From the NCBI GenBank assembly GCA_021732995.1, contig JAKFWA010000087.1, forward strand, positions 1 through 64,000: DNA of 64,000 nt, read 5' to 3'. A program made the position numbers and the translations under genes. The notes under the pieces were generated by a model. That model saw only the letters and a program-made list of their open reading frames with translations. It did no database searches and was not told the DNA's origin. This document shows positions 15,261-23,838 of this stretch, one piece after another; position 1 is the stretch's first letter; every line of letters begins with the position of its first letter. Origin of the DNA: Planctomycetaceae bacterium. Its GTDB lineage: Bacteria > Planctomycetota > Planctomycetia > Planctomycetales > Planctomycetaceae.

Positions 15261-17135
15261 TCAGGCGGGGTTCGGTGTGTCAGAAGTGACGTGTTGCGGC
15301 GTGAGTAGCGAAACCACGATTAACGTCAGGAAGCCGAGTGGGATGGTGACCAAACCTGGTTGGCTGAAGGGAACGAGTGACGTTGCCGCATCGAGTCCGT
15401 AGACCTTCGCATAGGTCTCGCCGGACAGCAGGATCCAACCGAGCGACGTCAGCATGCCCGTGAAGACGGCGGCCGTAATACCCTGCTTGGTGGTGCGTTT
15501 CCAGAACAACAACATTACCAGTGACGGCAAGTTCGCGGACGCCGCGATGTTGAACGCCCAACCGACGAGGAACGTCACATTGAAGCCTTGGAAGATGATT
15601 CCCAAGACCATCGCAATCACGCCAAGCGCGACCGATGCAGCTTTGCCCGTCAACACCTTCTTTTCGTCGTCCATGGGGACACGGAAGAACTTTTCCATCA
15701 GGTCGTGAGCGACCGCGCCGGAACCGGCCATGATCAAACCGCTGACCGTGCCCAGCACGGTCGTGAAAGCGATGGCCGAAACCACCGCAAATAGAAACTC
15801 ACCAAAGCTGCGAGCTAATAGCGGCGCCGCCATATTGCTGTTGGTGACGTCCATCGCGCCGCTGGTCATAGCTCCCAGGCCGAGGTAGAGCGTCAGCACA
15901 TAGAAGAAGCCAATGGAGGCGATACCGACCACGGTACTCTTGCGAGCGGCCGCCTGGTCCTTGACGGTGTAGTAGCGAATCAAGATGTGCGGCAGCGAAG
16001 CGGTGCCGCAGAACAACGCCAGCATCAGCGAAATGAAGTCCAGTTTCTCCGACAGCTTCGCGCTGCGAATGCCCTTGAAGGTCGGACTGCCGCCGGGCAC
16101 GAGCATGTCAGAGCCCTTCTTCTCGACCGGAAAGTAGATGGTGGTTTTGACACCGTCGGCGTCTTTGACGACTTCGTTGGACCATGTCGCCACAGTGGAT
16201 TCTGAGAGCGTCGAAAAGTATTCGAACGGTCCGAGCGGTCCCGTCGACTTAGCATTGTTCGGCAACGCGGTGATCGTTCCCACCGGCAAAAGATCGTTGG
16301 CTTTGCTCTGCAAAACGCCGTTTACCAACTTCGCGTCGGTCTTGGTGTCCGTGACCGTCTGAACGAGGTAACCGCCGTCCTTCCACACGGTCCACGCACC
16401 ATCCGGCTCCGCCTTCAAACGCTCGCGCGTGTACGGCTTATCCTTCCAGGGTTTGTCGATGAGCAGCAAACCCTCGTCGCGATCCTTGATCGCCGATTGA
16501 TGGGTCAGAGCTTTCGTTTCGAAGCCTCGACCCAGAATCATCACCACCACGACCGTGCAGAAGGCAACCAGCATGGAGCCTTTGATGAACTGCACCCAGG
16601 TCGTGCTCACCATACCGGCCGTGACTACGATCAGAGTGACCGTCACGCCCACAATCAACACTCCCGCGTAATGCGGCAGGCCGAGCAGCGGGGTAATCAA
16701 CGCTCCCGCGCCGACCATCTGCGGGATGAGATAAAAGGTCGAAACCACCAGCGTTGAAACACCCACCGCCAATTGAATCGAACGCGAGTTGAAGCGGCTA
16801 TTGAGCGCGTCAGCGAAGGTGAATTTACCCAGGCGTTTGATCGGTTCAGCAATCACGAATAGGGCGACCACCCAACCAGCCAGATAGCCGATCGAGTACA
16901 GAAAGCCGTCATAGCCGTAGAAGGCGATCAAGCCGCAGATGCCCAAGAACGACGCCGCCGACAAGTAATCACCGGCGAAAGCGACTCCATTCACAAACCA
17001 GTGAATCTGCCCGTGAGCCGCGTAGTAGGCCTTGGCACTCTGGCCTTTACGTCCCAGCCAGAACGACAACCCCAAGACACCCAGAACGAAGCAGGCGAAG
17101 ATGGCGATCGCGGCGGACGATGTCTCGTACAGCAT
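15261..17135 (-). CDS. Sodium:solute symporter (ActP-like)
   Basis: Inner-membrane transporter of the SSS family, closest in pattern to acetate/monocarboxylate permeases. It starts with a hydrophobic helix, then AGDYLSAASFLG, a sodium-site segment well kept in ActP-like proteins; later come the helices around FISLMLALFCGTASLPHI and AIAFTTVLGTVSGL. About 13 membrane segments are visible in 624 residues. Between helices, residues about 205-365 form a hydrophilic insert not present in short symporters. Start ATG 17135 gives a normal N-terminus; the upstream open frame of about 130 codons crosses a terminator hairpin and is not used. No DUF485 (YjcH-like) partner gene is adjacent. Confidence 0.88.
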   Translation of the reverse strand: MLYETSSAAIAIFACFVLGVLGLSFWLGRKGQSAKAYYAAHGQIHWFVNGVAFAGDYLSAASFLGICGLIAFYGYDGFLYSIGYLAGWVVALFVIAEPIKRLGKFTFADALNSRFNSRSIQLAVGVSTLVVSTFYLIPQMVGAGALITPLLGLPHYAGVLIVGVTVTLIVVTAGMVSTTWVQFIKGSMLVAFCTVVVVMILGRGFETKALTHQSAIKDRDEGLLLIDKPWKDKPYTRERLKAEPDGAWTVWKDGGYLVQTVTDTKTDAKLVNGVLQSKANDLLPVGTITALPNNAKSTGPLGPFEYFSTLSESTVATWSNEVVKDADGVKTTIYFPVEKKGSDMLVPGGSPTFKGIRSAKLSEKLDFISLMLALFCGTASLPHILIRYYTVKDQAAARKSTVVGIASIGFFYVLTLYLGLGAMTSGAMDVTNSNMAAPLLARSFGEFLFAVVSAIAFTTVLGTVSGLIMAGSGAVAHDLMEKFFRVPMDDEKKVLTGKAASVALGVIAMVLGIIFQGFNVTFLVGWAFNIAASANLPSLVMLLFWKRTTKQGITAAVFTGMLTSLGWILLSGETYAKVYGLDAATSLVPFSQPGLVTIPLGFLTLIVVSLLTPQHVTSDTPNPA

Positions 17136-17713
17136 CGGCGGGACTTTCGTGGGCTGAAGGATCCCGTCCCGGCCATTCCGAGAACGCATGTGGCCGCACC
17201 AACGCACGACGGGTGCTGCTGTATGGCGTTCCGACGTCGCGAGTTCAACCCGTCGCAGGTTTTGAGCGATCGGTCCCTGTAAAATGGCGGCGCAACAAAA
17301 AAGCGTCGGGGACGATTTGAATCGTCCCCGACGCCATGACCGACGGCTACAAGTGCGGGCCAACGCCTGTAACCGCCATCGCCTATCACTGGCACACCGC
17401 GTACCATTGCAATTTTTCTTGGAGATTGTTCGTAAGTAGCTGTCCTGTATGGAGTTTCGCAAACGCATTTTTCGCATCGCAAAACAGCTCCAACCAAAGC
17501 GCAGCAAGTTGCCGCAGTGGTGCAGCAAAATGCTCAGCTAAATCAGCCGACCGCGGCGAATTCGCGCAGCAACGAGTCGGGTCTGTGATTTGTCCGACAT
17601 CCTGTTGAACCTGTCGCAGGAATTCTGCCGATCTTACGGACAACATCGGTCGCGCTGCGCGCGTCGTCGGATCTCATTCTCACGCAAAACAACTCAGACG
17701 AAAGGTTTCGGCC
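17136..17713. other. Divergent intergenic region with an internal minus-strand terminator
   Basis: About 578 bases between the symporter (minus) and the AAA ATPase (plus). It holds an intrinsic terminator at 17303-17334 pointing toward the symporter gene, so some transcript must start between about 17340 and 17710 on the minus strand. Open frames inside (for example minus 17646-17386) have no recognisable features. No known riboswitch or RNA family was recognised by eye. Confidence 0.5.
17296..17334 (-). terminator. Strong intrinsic terminator in the leader of the symporter gene
   Basis: GCGTCGGGGACGAT at 17303-17316 pairs perfectly with ATCGTCCCCGACGC at 17321-17334 over a four-base loop. 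Read on the minus strand the 14-bp stem is followed at once by TTTTTTGTTG, a textbook Rho-independent terminator. It sits about 170 bases upstream of the symporter start codon and downstream of no recognised minus-strand gene, so it is either an attenuator or the end of a small RNA. Confidence 0.85.
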
Positions 17714-18550
17714 ATGTATGAGTCCTACTGGGGGCTCTCGGCGTCTCCATTCGGCAATCGGCTCGATTTGCGATGGTTCCATGACAGCCCGGTCCATGAA
17801 GAAGCTCTCGCGCGGTTGTTCTACGTGATCGAGCACCGTCGCGGCTTCGGCCTGCTGACGGGCTCATCGGGTACAGGTAAAACCTTCCTGTTGAAGACTT
17901 TAGCTACTCAAGTCCGACGTACGCGGCGGCAAATTGCCTGCATTGATCTGCTGGGTGTCGACGCTCCGGAGATGCTTTGGCAGACTGCAATGGCTCTCAA
18001 GCTGACGCCAAATGCAGCAGCCACTCGGTGGAACCTGTGGCGTGGCATTTCTGATCAACTTGAATCGCTTCGCCTGGCTCATTCGAACCTGGTGTTCGTG
18101 TTCGATCACCTCGACCGGGCTGATGCAAGTTGCCACGCGGTATTGCAGCGGCTGTTCTCGACCGCCGGAGCCGCCAGCAACGTCACGTTCCTGGCTTCCG
18201 TGCGTTCTGCGGGCAGCGGGCCGCTTGCAGGTTTGCTCAGCGAACTCGCCGATTTGCGAGTGGAACTGGCCCCGCTGGAACTCTCTGAAACAGGCCAGCA
18301 CATCGGCGAACTGATGCTGCGGGCCGGAGGTAGCTCGGAAACCTTCCAGAGTGACGCTGTCGTGCGGATTCACTCGCTGACGCGCGGACTGCCTCGGCAG
18401 ATCAATCGACTGTGCGAGCTGTGCCTGATCGCTGCGATGGGCGAGGAACTCGAAGCAATCGACGCGGATCTGGTCGACGGCGTGGCCGAAGGACTGGTGA
18501 CGTCGTTTGATCCAATTGAGTCCGTTTTGCGACAACCTCAGTTCGTCTGA
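17714..18550 (+). CDS. ExeA-like AAA ATPase
   Basis: P-loop ATPase of the ExeA/general secretion pathway A type, 278 residues. The opening MYESYWGLSASPFGN with a following DLRWFHDSPVHEEAL matches the family's YxxFGLxxxPFxxxPD start. Walker A is GSSGTGKT at about residues 49-56, Walker B VFVFDHLDRA at about 125, and a C-terminal LTRGLPRQINRLCE stretch is the usual sensor region. It lacks the peptidoglycan-binding C-terminus of full ExeA. In planctomycetes such ATPases often sit alone; partner here unknown. AAAGG eight bases upstream supports the start. Confidence 0.85.
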   Translation: MYESYWGLSASPFGNRLDLRWFHDSPVHEEALARLFYVIEHRRGFGLLTGSSGTGKTFLLKTLATQVRRTRRQIACIDLLGVDAPEMLWQTAMALKLTPNAAATRWNLWRGISDQLESLRLAHSNLVFVFDHLDRADASCHAVLQRLFSTAGAASNVTFLASVRSAGSGPLAGLLSELADLRVELAPLELSETGQHIGELMLRAGGSSETFQSDAVVRIHSLTRGLPRQINRLCELCLIAAMGEELEAIDADLVDGVAEGLVTSFDPIESVLRQPQFV

Positions 18551-18576
18551 GGCATTTATTCATGACAGTTCAATGC

Positions 18577-18618
18577 GACGCCGCTTGTGGGAGCATTTCG
18601 AAGCTCCGCAGCGGCGTC
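18577..18618 (+). terminator. Hairpin terminator after the AAA ATPase gene
   Basis: GACGCCGC (18577-18584) pairs with GCGGCGTC (18611-18618), with an inner stem GGAGC/GCTCC. It follows the ATPase stop by 27 bases and is trailed by ACGTGTTTTCG. Confidence 0.6.
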
Positions 18619-18738
18619 ACGTGTTTTCGTGAGCGGCGCTGCTCATCCTAACTGACGACAGCGCCACTGGTTTGCTCTATGGTTTCGCTTTAGCTCGTCA
18701 CCGCTGACGCCTTCGATGCGAGTGTTTGGGAAAGAGAA

Positions 18739-19116
18739 ATGGCCGATCCTCAAAAGGTTTTTCTGGTTGAACGACTTGGCAACACCCTGGTTGTCTTGCC
18801 GCAGGGACCGGCGTTGCAATTCAAGCATCAGGAAGTGCACTTGGAGTCGAACGCACTGCTGCGAGTCGTCGAAGAACCCGCGTTCAAGAACGTCATCATC
18901 GATCTGCACTGCGTCGACTACGTCGATTCGCTGATTATCAGCTCGGTTCTGCGGTGCCTGACCAAGATCAAGCAGCGCGGCGGCAAGTCCGTGTTCTGCG
19001 CAGCGTCTGAGAACATGCGTAGTCTATTGACGAGCATTCAATTCGGCCGCCTGTGGCCTGCGTTTGCAACTCGCGACGAGGCACTGGCGTTCATTACACC
19101 CCCGAACGCGACCTGA
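18739..19116 (+). CDS. STAS-domain protein lacking the usual phosphorylation serine
   Basis: A 125-residue SpoIIAA-like STAS protein. The central strand NVIIDLHCVDYVDS precedes the loop; there the DSSGLG consensus reads D-S-L-I-I-S, so the second Ser (the phosphorylated one in SpoIIAA) is Leu. The remainder, SVLRCLTKIKQRGGKSVFC and a final ATRDEALAFI, follows the fold. GGAAAGAG just upstream of the ATG supports the start. If it works as an anti-sigma antagonist it may be insensitive to kinase control, or phosphorylated on a neighbouring Ser. No partner is adjacent. Confidence 0.8.
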   Translation: MADPQKVFLVERLGNTLVVLPQGPALQFKHQEVHLESNALLRVVEEPAFKNVIIDLHCVDYVDSLIISSVLRCLTKIKQRGGKSVFCAASENMRSLLTSIQFGRLWPAFATRDEALAFITPPNAT

Positions 19117-19281
19117 GATCGCCGGGTCATGGTTCCATGAGGGAATTCACGTGGGAAGGAACGTCGTGAGGCCACTCGTTGCCGGTGCTCTCAGGCAGTT
19201 CTATCATCCCGCCCCTTTTCGGCCCGCCGGTGTTCGACATCGCGTCAGGGCGTTTGAGTCCCTGACCGCACCGGTTTTGCC

Positions 19282-20835
19282 ATGACCGTCCGAACTCGTT
19301 TTGCGCCCAGCCCAACCGGCTACATGCATATCGGCGGGATGCGCACCGCTCTTTTCAACTGGCTGTTCGCCCGCAAGCACGGCGGCCAGTTTATCCTGCG
19401 CATTGATGATACGGATCAGGAGCGCAACGTCGCGTCAGCCCTGCAACCGATCTTGCAAGCCTTCCGTTGGCTTGGCCTGAATTGGGACGAGGGGCCCGAT
19501 GTAAATGGCCCTCATGCGCCGTATTTTCAGGGGCATCGCAATCACCTCTATCGAGCAGCCGCCGACCGCCTGATCGCCGAGGGCAAGGCCTATCGCTGCT
19601 TCGATCCCCCTGAGCAGATTCAGGCCGACCGAGACGCCGCCACCAAAGACGGCGGGCAGTACCTCAACATTCGCCGCTCGTGCGATCTCACCCCGACGCA
19701 GATTGAAGAGAATCTCGCGGCGGGCAAGCCGTGGGTCCTGCGATTCCTCATTCCGCGAGACCGCAAGATCGAACTCGAAGACGCAATTCGCGGGCATGTC
19801 GAGTGGAACGCTGGTTTGATGTCCGATCCGGTCATCATGCGGGCCAACGGCTCGCCGCTCTACAACTTCGCGACGGTCGTTGATGACAGCCAGATGCAGA
19901 TCACGCACGTGATTCGCGCCGAGGAGCATCTTTCCAATACTGCGGTGCAGATCCTGCTGCATGAGGCGCTCGGTCACGTTCCGCCGATCTTTGCCCACAT
20001 TCCGTATGTGGCCGCGCCCGGTTCGAAGGAGAAATTGTCGAAACGAAAGCTCGAGCAGTACCGCAAGAATCCCCAGTTCAAAATCCTGTTCGACATCGCG
20101 GACAAGATCTTTCCGCGGATCGGGCTCAGCAATCAGGGCGGTCTCGATCCGGTGATGGTTGAGTACTACGAGAAGGTCGGTTTCATACCGGCTGGTTTGC
20201 TGAACGCGCTGGCACGACTTGGCTGGTCACTCGACGATCAGACTGAGTTGATGTCGCTCGACTTTATTACGCAGAACTTTTCGCTGGAGCGAGTCGTCAA
20301 AGGTCCGGCGGGGTTTGATCCAGAGAAGTTGCTGAGCTACCAGGCTCACTGGATGAATCAGTTGAGTGCGGATGAGCGAACGGCAGGCTGTCTCCCCTAC
20401 CTGCAGCAGGCCGGGCTGGTGCCTCAGCAACCGTCCGCTGTTGAGCATGCCAAGGTTCGAGCGGTCGTCGCGGCACTGAATGAGCGCATCAAGATCTTCA
20501 GTGACGTGCTGACGTACGACTACTTCTTCAAAGACGTGATCGAAGTCAGCGAAAAGGACTTCACGAAGATCTTCGCCAAGGCCGGCATCCGCGAGTTGCT
20601 GACCGAGTGCGTTCCGGTGCTGACCAATCTCTCGGACTGGACGGTCGTGAGCTTAGAAGCGGCGATCAAAGCTTTCTGCGAGTCGAAGGGCGTCGGTGGT
20701 GGAACGCTCAATCAGGCGCTGCGCATCAGCACGACTGGTTCACCGATCGGTCCCGGTGTGTTCGATTGTTTGGAACTTGTCGGCAAAGAGAAGTCGCTGG
20801 AGCGTATCAATGCCGCGCTGGCGAAGCTCAAGTAA
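19282..20835 (+). CDS. gltX: Glutamyl-tRNA synthetase
   Basis: Class I aminoacyl-tRNA synthetase charging tRNA-Glu (517 residues). The ATP-binding HIGH motif appears as HIGG at 16-19 after FAPSPTGYM, normal for GluRS, and the KMSKS motif as KLSKR near residue 252. The RIDDTDQERN segment and the catalytic-domain IRAEEHLSNT are intact. Between KLSKR and the anticodon region there is an extra stretch (about 255-290) that standard bacterial GluRS sequences do not share in this form. No clear Shine-Dalgarno sequence precedes the ATG, which is common here. GluRS rather than GlnRS is favoured by the bacterial setting and architecture. Confidence 0.95.
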   Translation: MTVRTRFAPSPTGYMHIGGMRTALFNWLFARKHGGQFILRIDDTDQERNVASALQPILQAFRWLGLNWDEGPDVNGPHAPYFQGHRNHLYRAAADRLIAEGKAYRCFDPPEQIQADRDAATKDGGQYLNIRRSCDLTPTQIEENLAAGKPWVLRFLIPRDRKIELEDAIRGHVEWNAGLMSDPVIMRANGSPLYNFATVVDDSQMQITHVIRAEEHLSNTAVQILLHEALGHVPPIFAHIPYVAAPGSKEKLSKRKLEQYRKNPQFKILFDIADKIFPRIGLSNQGGLDPVMVEYYEKVGFIPAGLLNALARLGWSLDDQTELMSLDFITQNFSLERVVKGPAGFDPEKLLSYQAHWMNQLSADERTAGCLPYLQQAGLVPQQPSAVEHAKVRAVVAALNERIKIFSDVLTYDYFFKDVIEVSEKDFTKIFAKAGIRELLTECVPVLTNLSDWTVVSLEAAIKAFCESKGVGGGTLNQALRISTTGSPIGPGVFDCLELVGKEKSLERINAALAKLK

Positions 20836-20937
20836 CGCGACGGGGCTGGTATCACATTTGTGATGATTATGAATTATACCGCTTAGTACGAACTAACTAC
20901 TCAATTTGCGGCACTGCCGCGCCAGGACGCTCGGATT

Positions 20938-21747
20938 ATGGATCTAGGTTTGCGCGGTCAGGTGGCGGTGATCACTGGCGGGGCGAGTGGTATTGGGCGG
21001 GCGATCGCCGAGGCTTTTGCTGCGGAGGGGGCGCGGGTGGTGCTGTGGGATCTTTCGCCGAAGACGCTCGAAGTGGCGGCGGAGATCGCCACTCAGGCCA
21101 GCGTCGAAACGCTCGGCTGCGTGGTGGACATCACTCGCACCGAGAGCGTACAGGCGGGGTTGCAGCAGACTCAGAGCAAGTTTGGCGGTGTGGATCACGT
21201 CGCCCACGCGGCGGCGATCGGGTCCGGGAAGTTCGGGTTTCCGTTCACGAATCTTACGCCGCAGGACTGGCCGCGAGTCATGGAAGTGAACGTCATGGGT
21301 ATGGTTAACGTGGCGCATGCGGTCGCTCCGCTGATGATGGAACGCCGGTCCGGCACGATGGCGTTCATTTCGTCCGTGGCGGGACAGATCGGTTCGCCGA
21401 CCGATCCGCCTTATTCGGCGTCGAAGGCGGCGAACATCAACTTTGCCCAATGCATGGCGAAAGATCTGGCGGCGTACGATGTTCGAGTGAACACAGTTTG
21501 TCCGGGGATGGTGCAAACTCCCCTCAATCGAGGCGTCTGGAAGGCATGGCACGACCAGCAGCCCCCGGAAAAACAGCTCGATTACGAGACTTGGGCGGGT
21601 GACAAGGTCAAGAAGGTCGTTCCGCTGGGAAGGTGGCAAGAACCTGCCGATATTGCCGACATGGTGGTATTTCTGGCCTCGCGGCGAGCCCGGCAGGTGA
21701 CCGGTCAGACCATCAATGTCGATGGTGGCTTCGTCATGCACTGGTAG
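20938..21747 (+). CDS. Short-chain dehydrogenase/reductase
   Basis: Classical SDR of 269 residues. Cofactor loop GGASGIG at about 14-20, structural NNAG replaced by HAAAIG, catalytic Ser in FISSVAG and the YSASK motif with Tyr and Lys. The C-terminus ends in the family-typical VTGQTINVDGGFVMHW. Acidic residue after the second strand (LWDLSP) suggests NAD(H) preference. Substrate unknown. It is a lone gene between gltX and a disordered-protein gene, with a weak AGGA upstream. Confidence 0.9.
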   Translation: MDLGLRGQVAVITGGASGIGRAIAEAFAAEGARVVLWDLSPKTLEVAAEIATQASVETLGCVVDITRTESVQAGLQQTQSKFGGVDHVAHAAAIGSGKFGFPFTNLTPQDWPRVMEVNVMGMVNVAHAVAPLMMERRSGTMAFISSVAGQIGSPTDPPYSASKAANINFAQCMAKDLAAYDVRVNTVCPGMVQTPLNRGVWKAWHDQQPPEKQLDYETWAGDKVKKVVPLGRWQEPADIADMVVFLASRRARQVTGQTINVDGGFVMHW

Positions 21748-21855
21748 GCTGGAAGTCGCCAGAATGCGGGGACCCGACTGGTAGATACCGTACCTCTGGC
21801 TCGCTAGAATCCGCCACCAATTGGCATATACGTTCAGGAAACATGAGTAAGCACA

Positions 21856-23718
21856 ATGGCTAAAAGCCCGTCCAACCCAGGCGACGATTCCTGGGAAGAT
21901 CTCGCGAAAGAGCTGTTCGGGATTGAAGTTCCGCACAGCGAGGACAACGAACCGTTCGACGTGATCGACGCGTCGTCCTTCGACCCGGTTCCGCCGGACG
22001 AGCCGGTGGACGTTGAACCGGCCGCAGAGCCTGTCGTGAGGGCGACCGAAGAGCCGGCGGACGAGGACGTCGACATCATTTTCGGCGAGGAAGAAGAGGA
22101 ACTGCCTCCGACTCCGCCGCGTGCCGCCAAGCCTGAAAAGAAGAAGCCCGCAAAACCCGAATTTGCTCCTGCCGACGAGCCCGTCGCGGAAGAGCGACCT
22201 GCTCCGAGGGCTGAAGAAGCCAGGAAGCCCGAGCCGCCGAAGGACAAAGAAGACGGTTTCTGGGACGCGCTGGAAGACTGGGACTGGAGCTGGAACGACG
22301 ACAGCTCAGAGAAGTCCGGTCGCGGGAAGGATCGCCGGGATCGTGGCGGACGCGATTCGCGTCGCGAAGAACCTCGCCGACGTGAGGAGCCTGCCCGCGA
22401 AGAAGCCCCGCGCGCGGAAGCCCGCAGCGGAGCCGACCGAGAAGAACCTGCTCGCGAACGTCCGCAGCGCGGCGAGCGTGATCGCGGCGGTCGTGGAGAC
22501 CGTCCGCGCGAGGATCGTCCGCGTCAGGAGCGCGTGCGTGATGAGGCTCCAGCCCGTGAAGAACGTCGCCGCGAAGCGCGACCGGAACGAACCGAAGCCG
22601 CTGCGGAATCTCGAGCGCCGGCTGGTGAAGCTCGCCGCGAAGGTCGAGGACCGCAGAAGCGACCAGCCCGTCCTCCGCGTGAAGAGAGCTTTGAGTTTGA
22701 GTTCGCGGACGAAGAGGTTGAAGTCGACGAAGTTGAGAGCGTCGAAGCTGCTCCGCCGCGTCGTGAAGAACGACGTCCACCGAGGCGCGGGCGTGATGAA
22801 GAAGCTCCGCGAAGCCGGGATGCTCGTCGTGAAGAGCCGCTGCCTGAGCCGGTTGACGAAGACGCTGAGGTTGATGCGGACGTAGACGGCGAAGAAGAGA
22901 ACGAGGACGACGATCGTCCACGTCGCCGCCGTCGTCGCGGGCGTGGTCGCGGGCGTCGCGGTCGCAACGAAGACGTGGCGCACGATGAGGAAGAAGTCGT
23001 CGCCGATTCCGCAGATGAAGACGATGACTTCGGCGACGAAGTTTCTTCGGAGCCCGAAGCCGATCTGCAGGACGAAGAGGAAGAAGAACGCCCGGCGCGT
23101 CGCGGACGTAGCCGTCGCGGTCGCCGCCGTCCAACGAGCGATGAACCTGCTGCTGAATTTGCGGAAGGTGACAGCGAAGGGCGAGCCCCGCGTGAGCGTC
23201 CGGCACGAGCACCGCGAGTCGAAGCTCAGGCTGATGAGGACGAAGATGATGAATTCGGGTTGGACGAAGATCGTCCCGTCCGTGCGCCCTCGCAGTCGCG
23301 CATCGAGCAGGCATTGGCCCGTTGGGGTGAGATCCCGACCTGGCAGGAAGCGATTGGCTACCTGCTGAAGTCGTCCAGCCGCGAAGGCGGCGGAGATCGT
23401 GGTTCTCGTGACTACGGCAACCGCCCGCCGCGCGATCGCGACAGCCAGCGCGGTTCCAGTGATCGCAGCCGTGACGGTGGTGACCGAGCCCCGCGCAGTG
23501 ACAGCGAACGCGCTCCACGCAGTGACAGCGAACGCGCTCCACGCATTGAGGACGACGACCGACCTCGCAGCGGCGGCGAGCGTGCTCCTGCTCCGCGTTC
23601 CGAGGGTGATCGACCGGATGACGAAGATCGCGGCAGCCGACCACGCCGTCGTCGTGGTGGCGGCGGACGTCATCGTTCCGGCGGTCCCCGCTCCAGCGAA
23701 TCCAGCCGCGACGAGTAG
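21856..23718 (+). CDS. Highly charged, intrinsically disordered Arg/Glu/Asp-rich protein
   Basis: No domain recognised. The 620-residue product is almost entirely low complexity: a modestly normal N-terminus (SWEDLAKELFGIEVP, about residues 12-26), acidic and Pro-rich segments, a WDALEDWDWSWNDD cluster near 135-150, long RxxRE/EE/ARE runs, RRRRRRGRGRGRRGR-type basic patches alternating with DEDDD acid patches, and an RGG-like Arg/Gly/Ser tail. A direct repeat APRSDSER occurs twice near 545-560. The only helix-forming part in the second half is about residues 480-500 (ALARWGEIPTWQEAIGYLL). RGG and charge blocks suggest RNA binding or condensate behaviour, but that is inference. It is followed by a clear terminator. 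Confidence 0.85.
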   Translation: MAKSPSNPGDDSWEDLAKELFGIEVPHSEDNEPFDVIDASSFDPVPPDEPVDVEPAAEPVVRATEEPADEDVDIIFGEEEEELPPTPPRAAKPEKKKPAKPEFAPADEPVAEERPAPRAEEARKPEPPKDKEDGFWDALEDWDWSWNDDSSEKSGRGKDRRDRGGRDSRREEPRRREEPAREEAPRAEARSGADREEPARERPQRGERDRGGRGDRPREDRPRQERVRDEAPAREERRREARPERTEAAAESRAPAGEARREGRGPQKRPARPPREESFEFEFADEEVEVDEVESVEAAPPRREERRPPRRGRDEEAPRSRDARREEPLPEPVDEDAEVDADVDGEEENEDDDRPRRRRRRGRGRGRRGRNEDVAHDEEEVVADSADEDDDFGDEVSSEPEADLQDEEEEERPARRGRSRRGRRRPTSDEPAAEFAEGDSEGRAPRERPARAPRVEAQADEDEDDEFGLDEDRPVRAPSQSRIEQALARWGEIPTWQEAIGYLLKSSSREGGGDRGSRDYGNRPPRDRDSQRGSSDRSRDGGDRAPRSDSERAPRSDSERAPRIEDDDRPRSGGERAPAPRSEGDRPDDEDRGSRPRRRRGGGGRHRSGGPRSSESSRDE

Positions 23719-23745
23719 CGTTGGCTGCGGCAGCAGTAAGACTTC

Positions 23746-23784
23746 AAAAAGGCCGGGTATCAGATTGATCCCCGGCCTTTTTGT
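23746..23784 (+). terminator. Intrinsic terminator after the disordered-protein gene
   Basis: GGCCGGG at 23751-23757 pairs with CCCGGCC at 23771-23777 over a 13-base loop, followed by TTTTTTGTTT. An A-run on the 5' side makes it potentially bidirectional, which would also serve the convergent gene ending at 23839. Confidence 0.88.
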
Positions 23785-23838
23785 TTGGACGCTGCAATGA
23801 GCGCAGCCAGTGGGCTGCTTCACGCCCGCCAGCGGTTA

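Noticed and set aside
16991-17497. 168-codon minus-strand frame spanning the symporter leader
   Set aside because: It runs through a perfect terminator hairpin and overlaps the symporter's N-terminus; composition is not protein-like.
17386-17646. 86-codon minus-strand frame upstream of the symporter
   Set aside because: No recognisable domain or ribosome site; it could be part of a leader transcript but cannot be supported as a gene.
22076-23823. Two very long minus-strand frames (about 500 codons) opposite the disordered-protein gene
   Set aside because: They arise from the low stop density of GC-rich Arg/Glu codon runs. Their translations are repetitive His/Arg/Ala strings with no domain, no ribosome site and no independent terminator.
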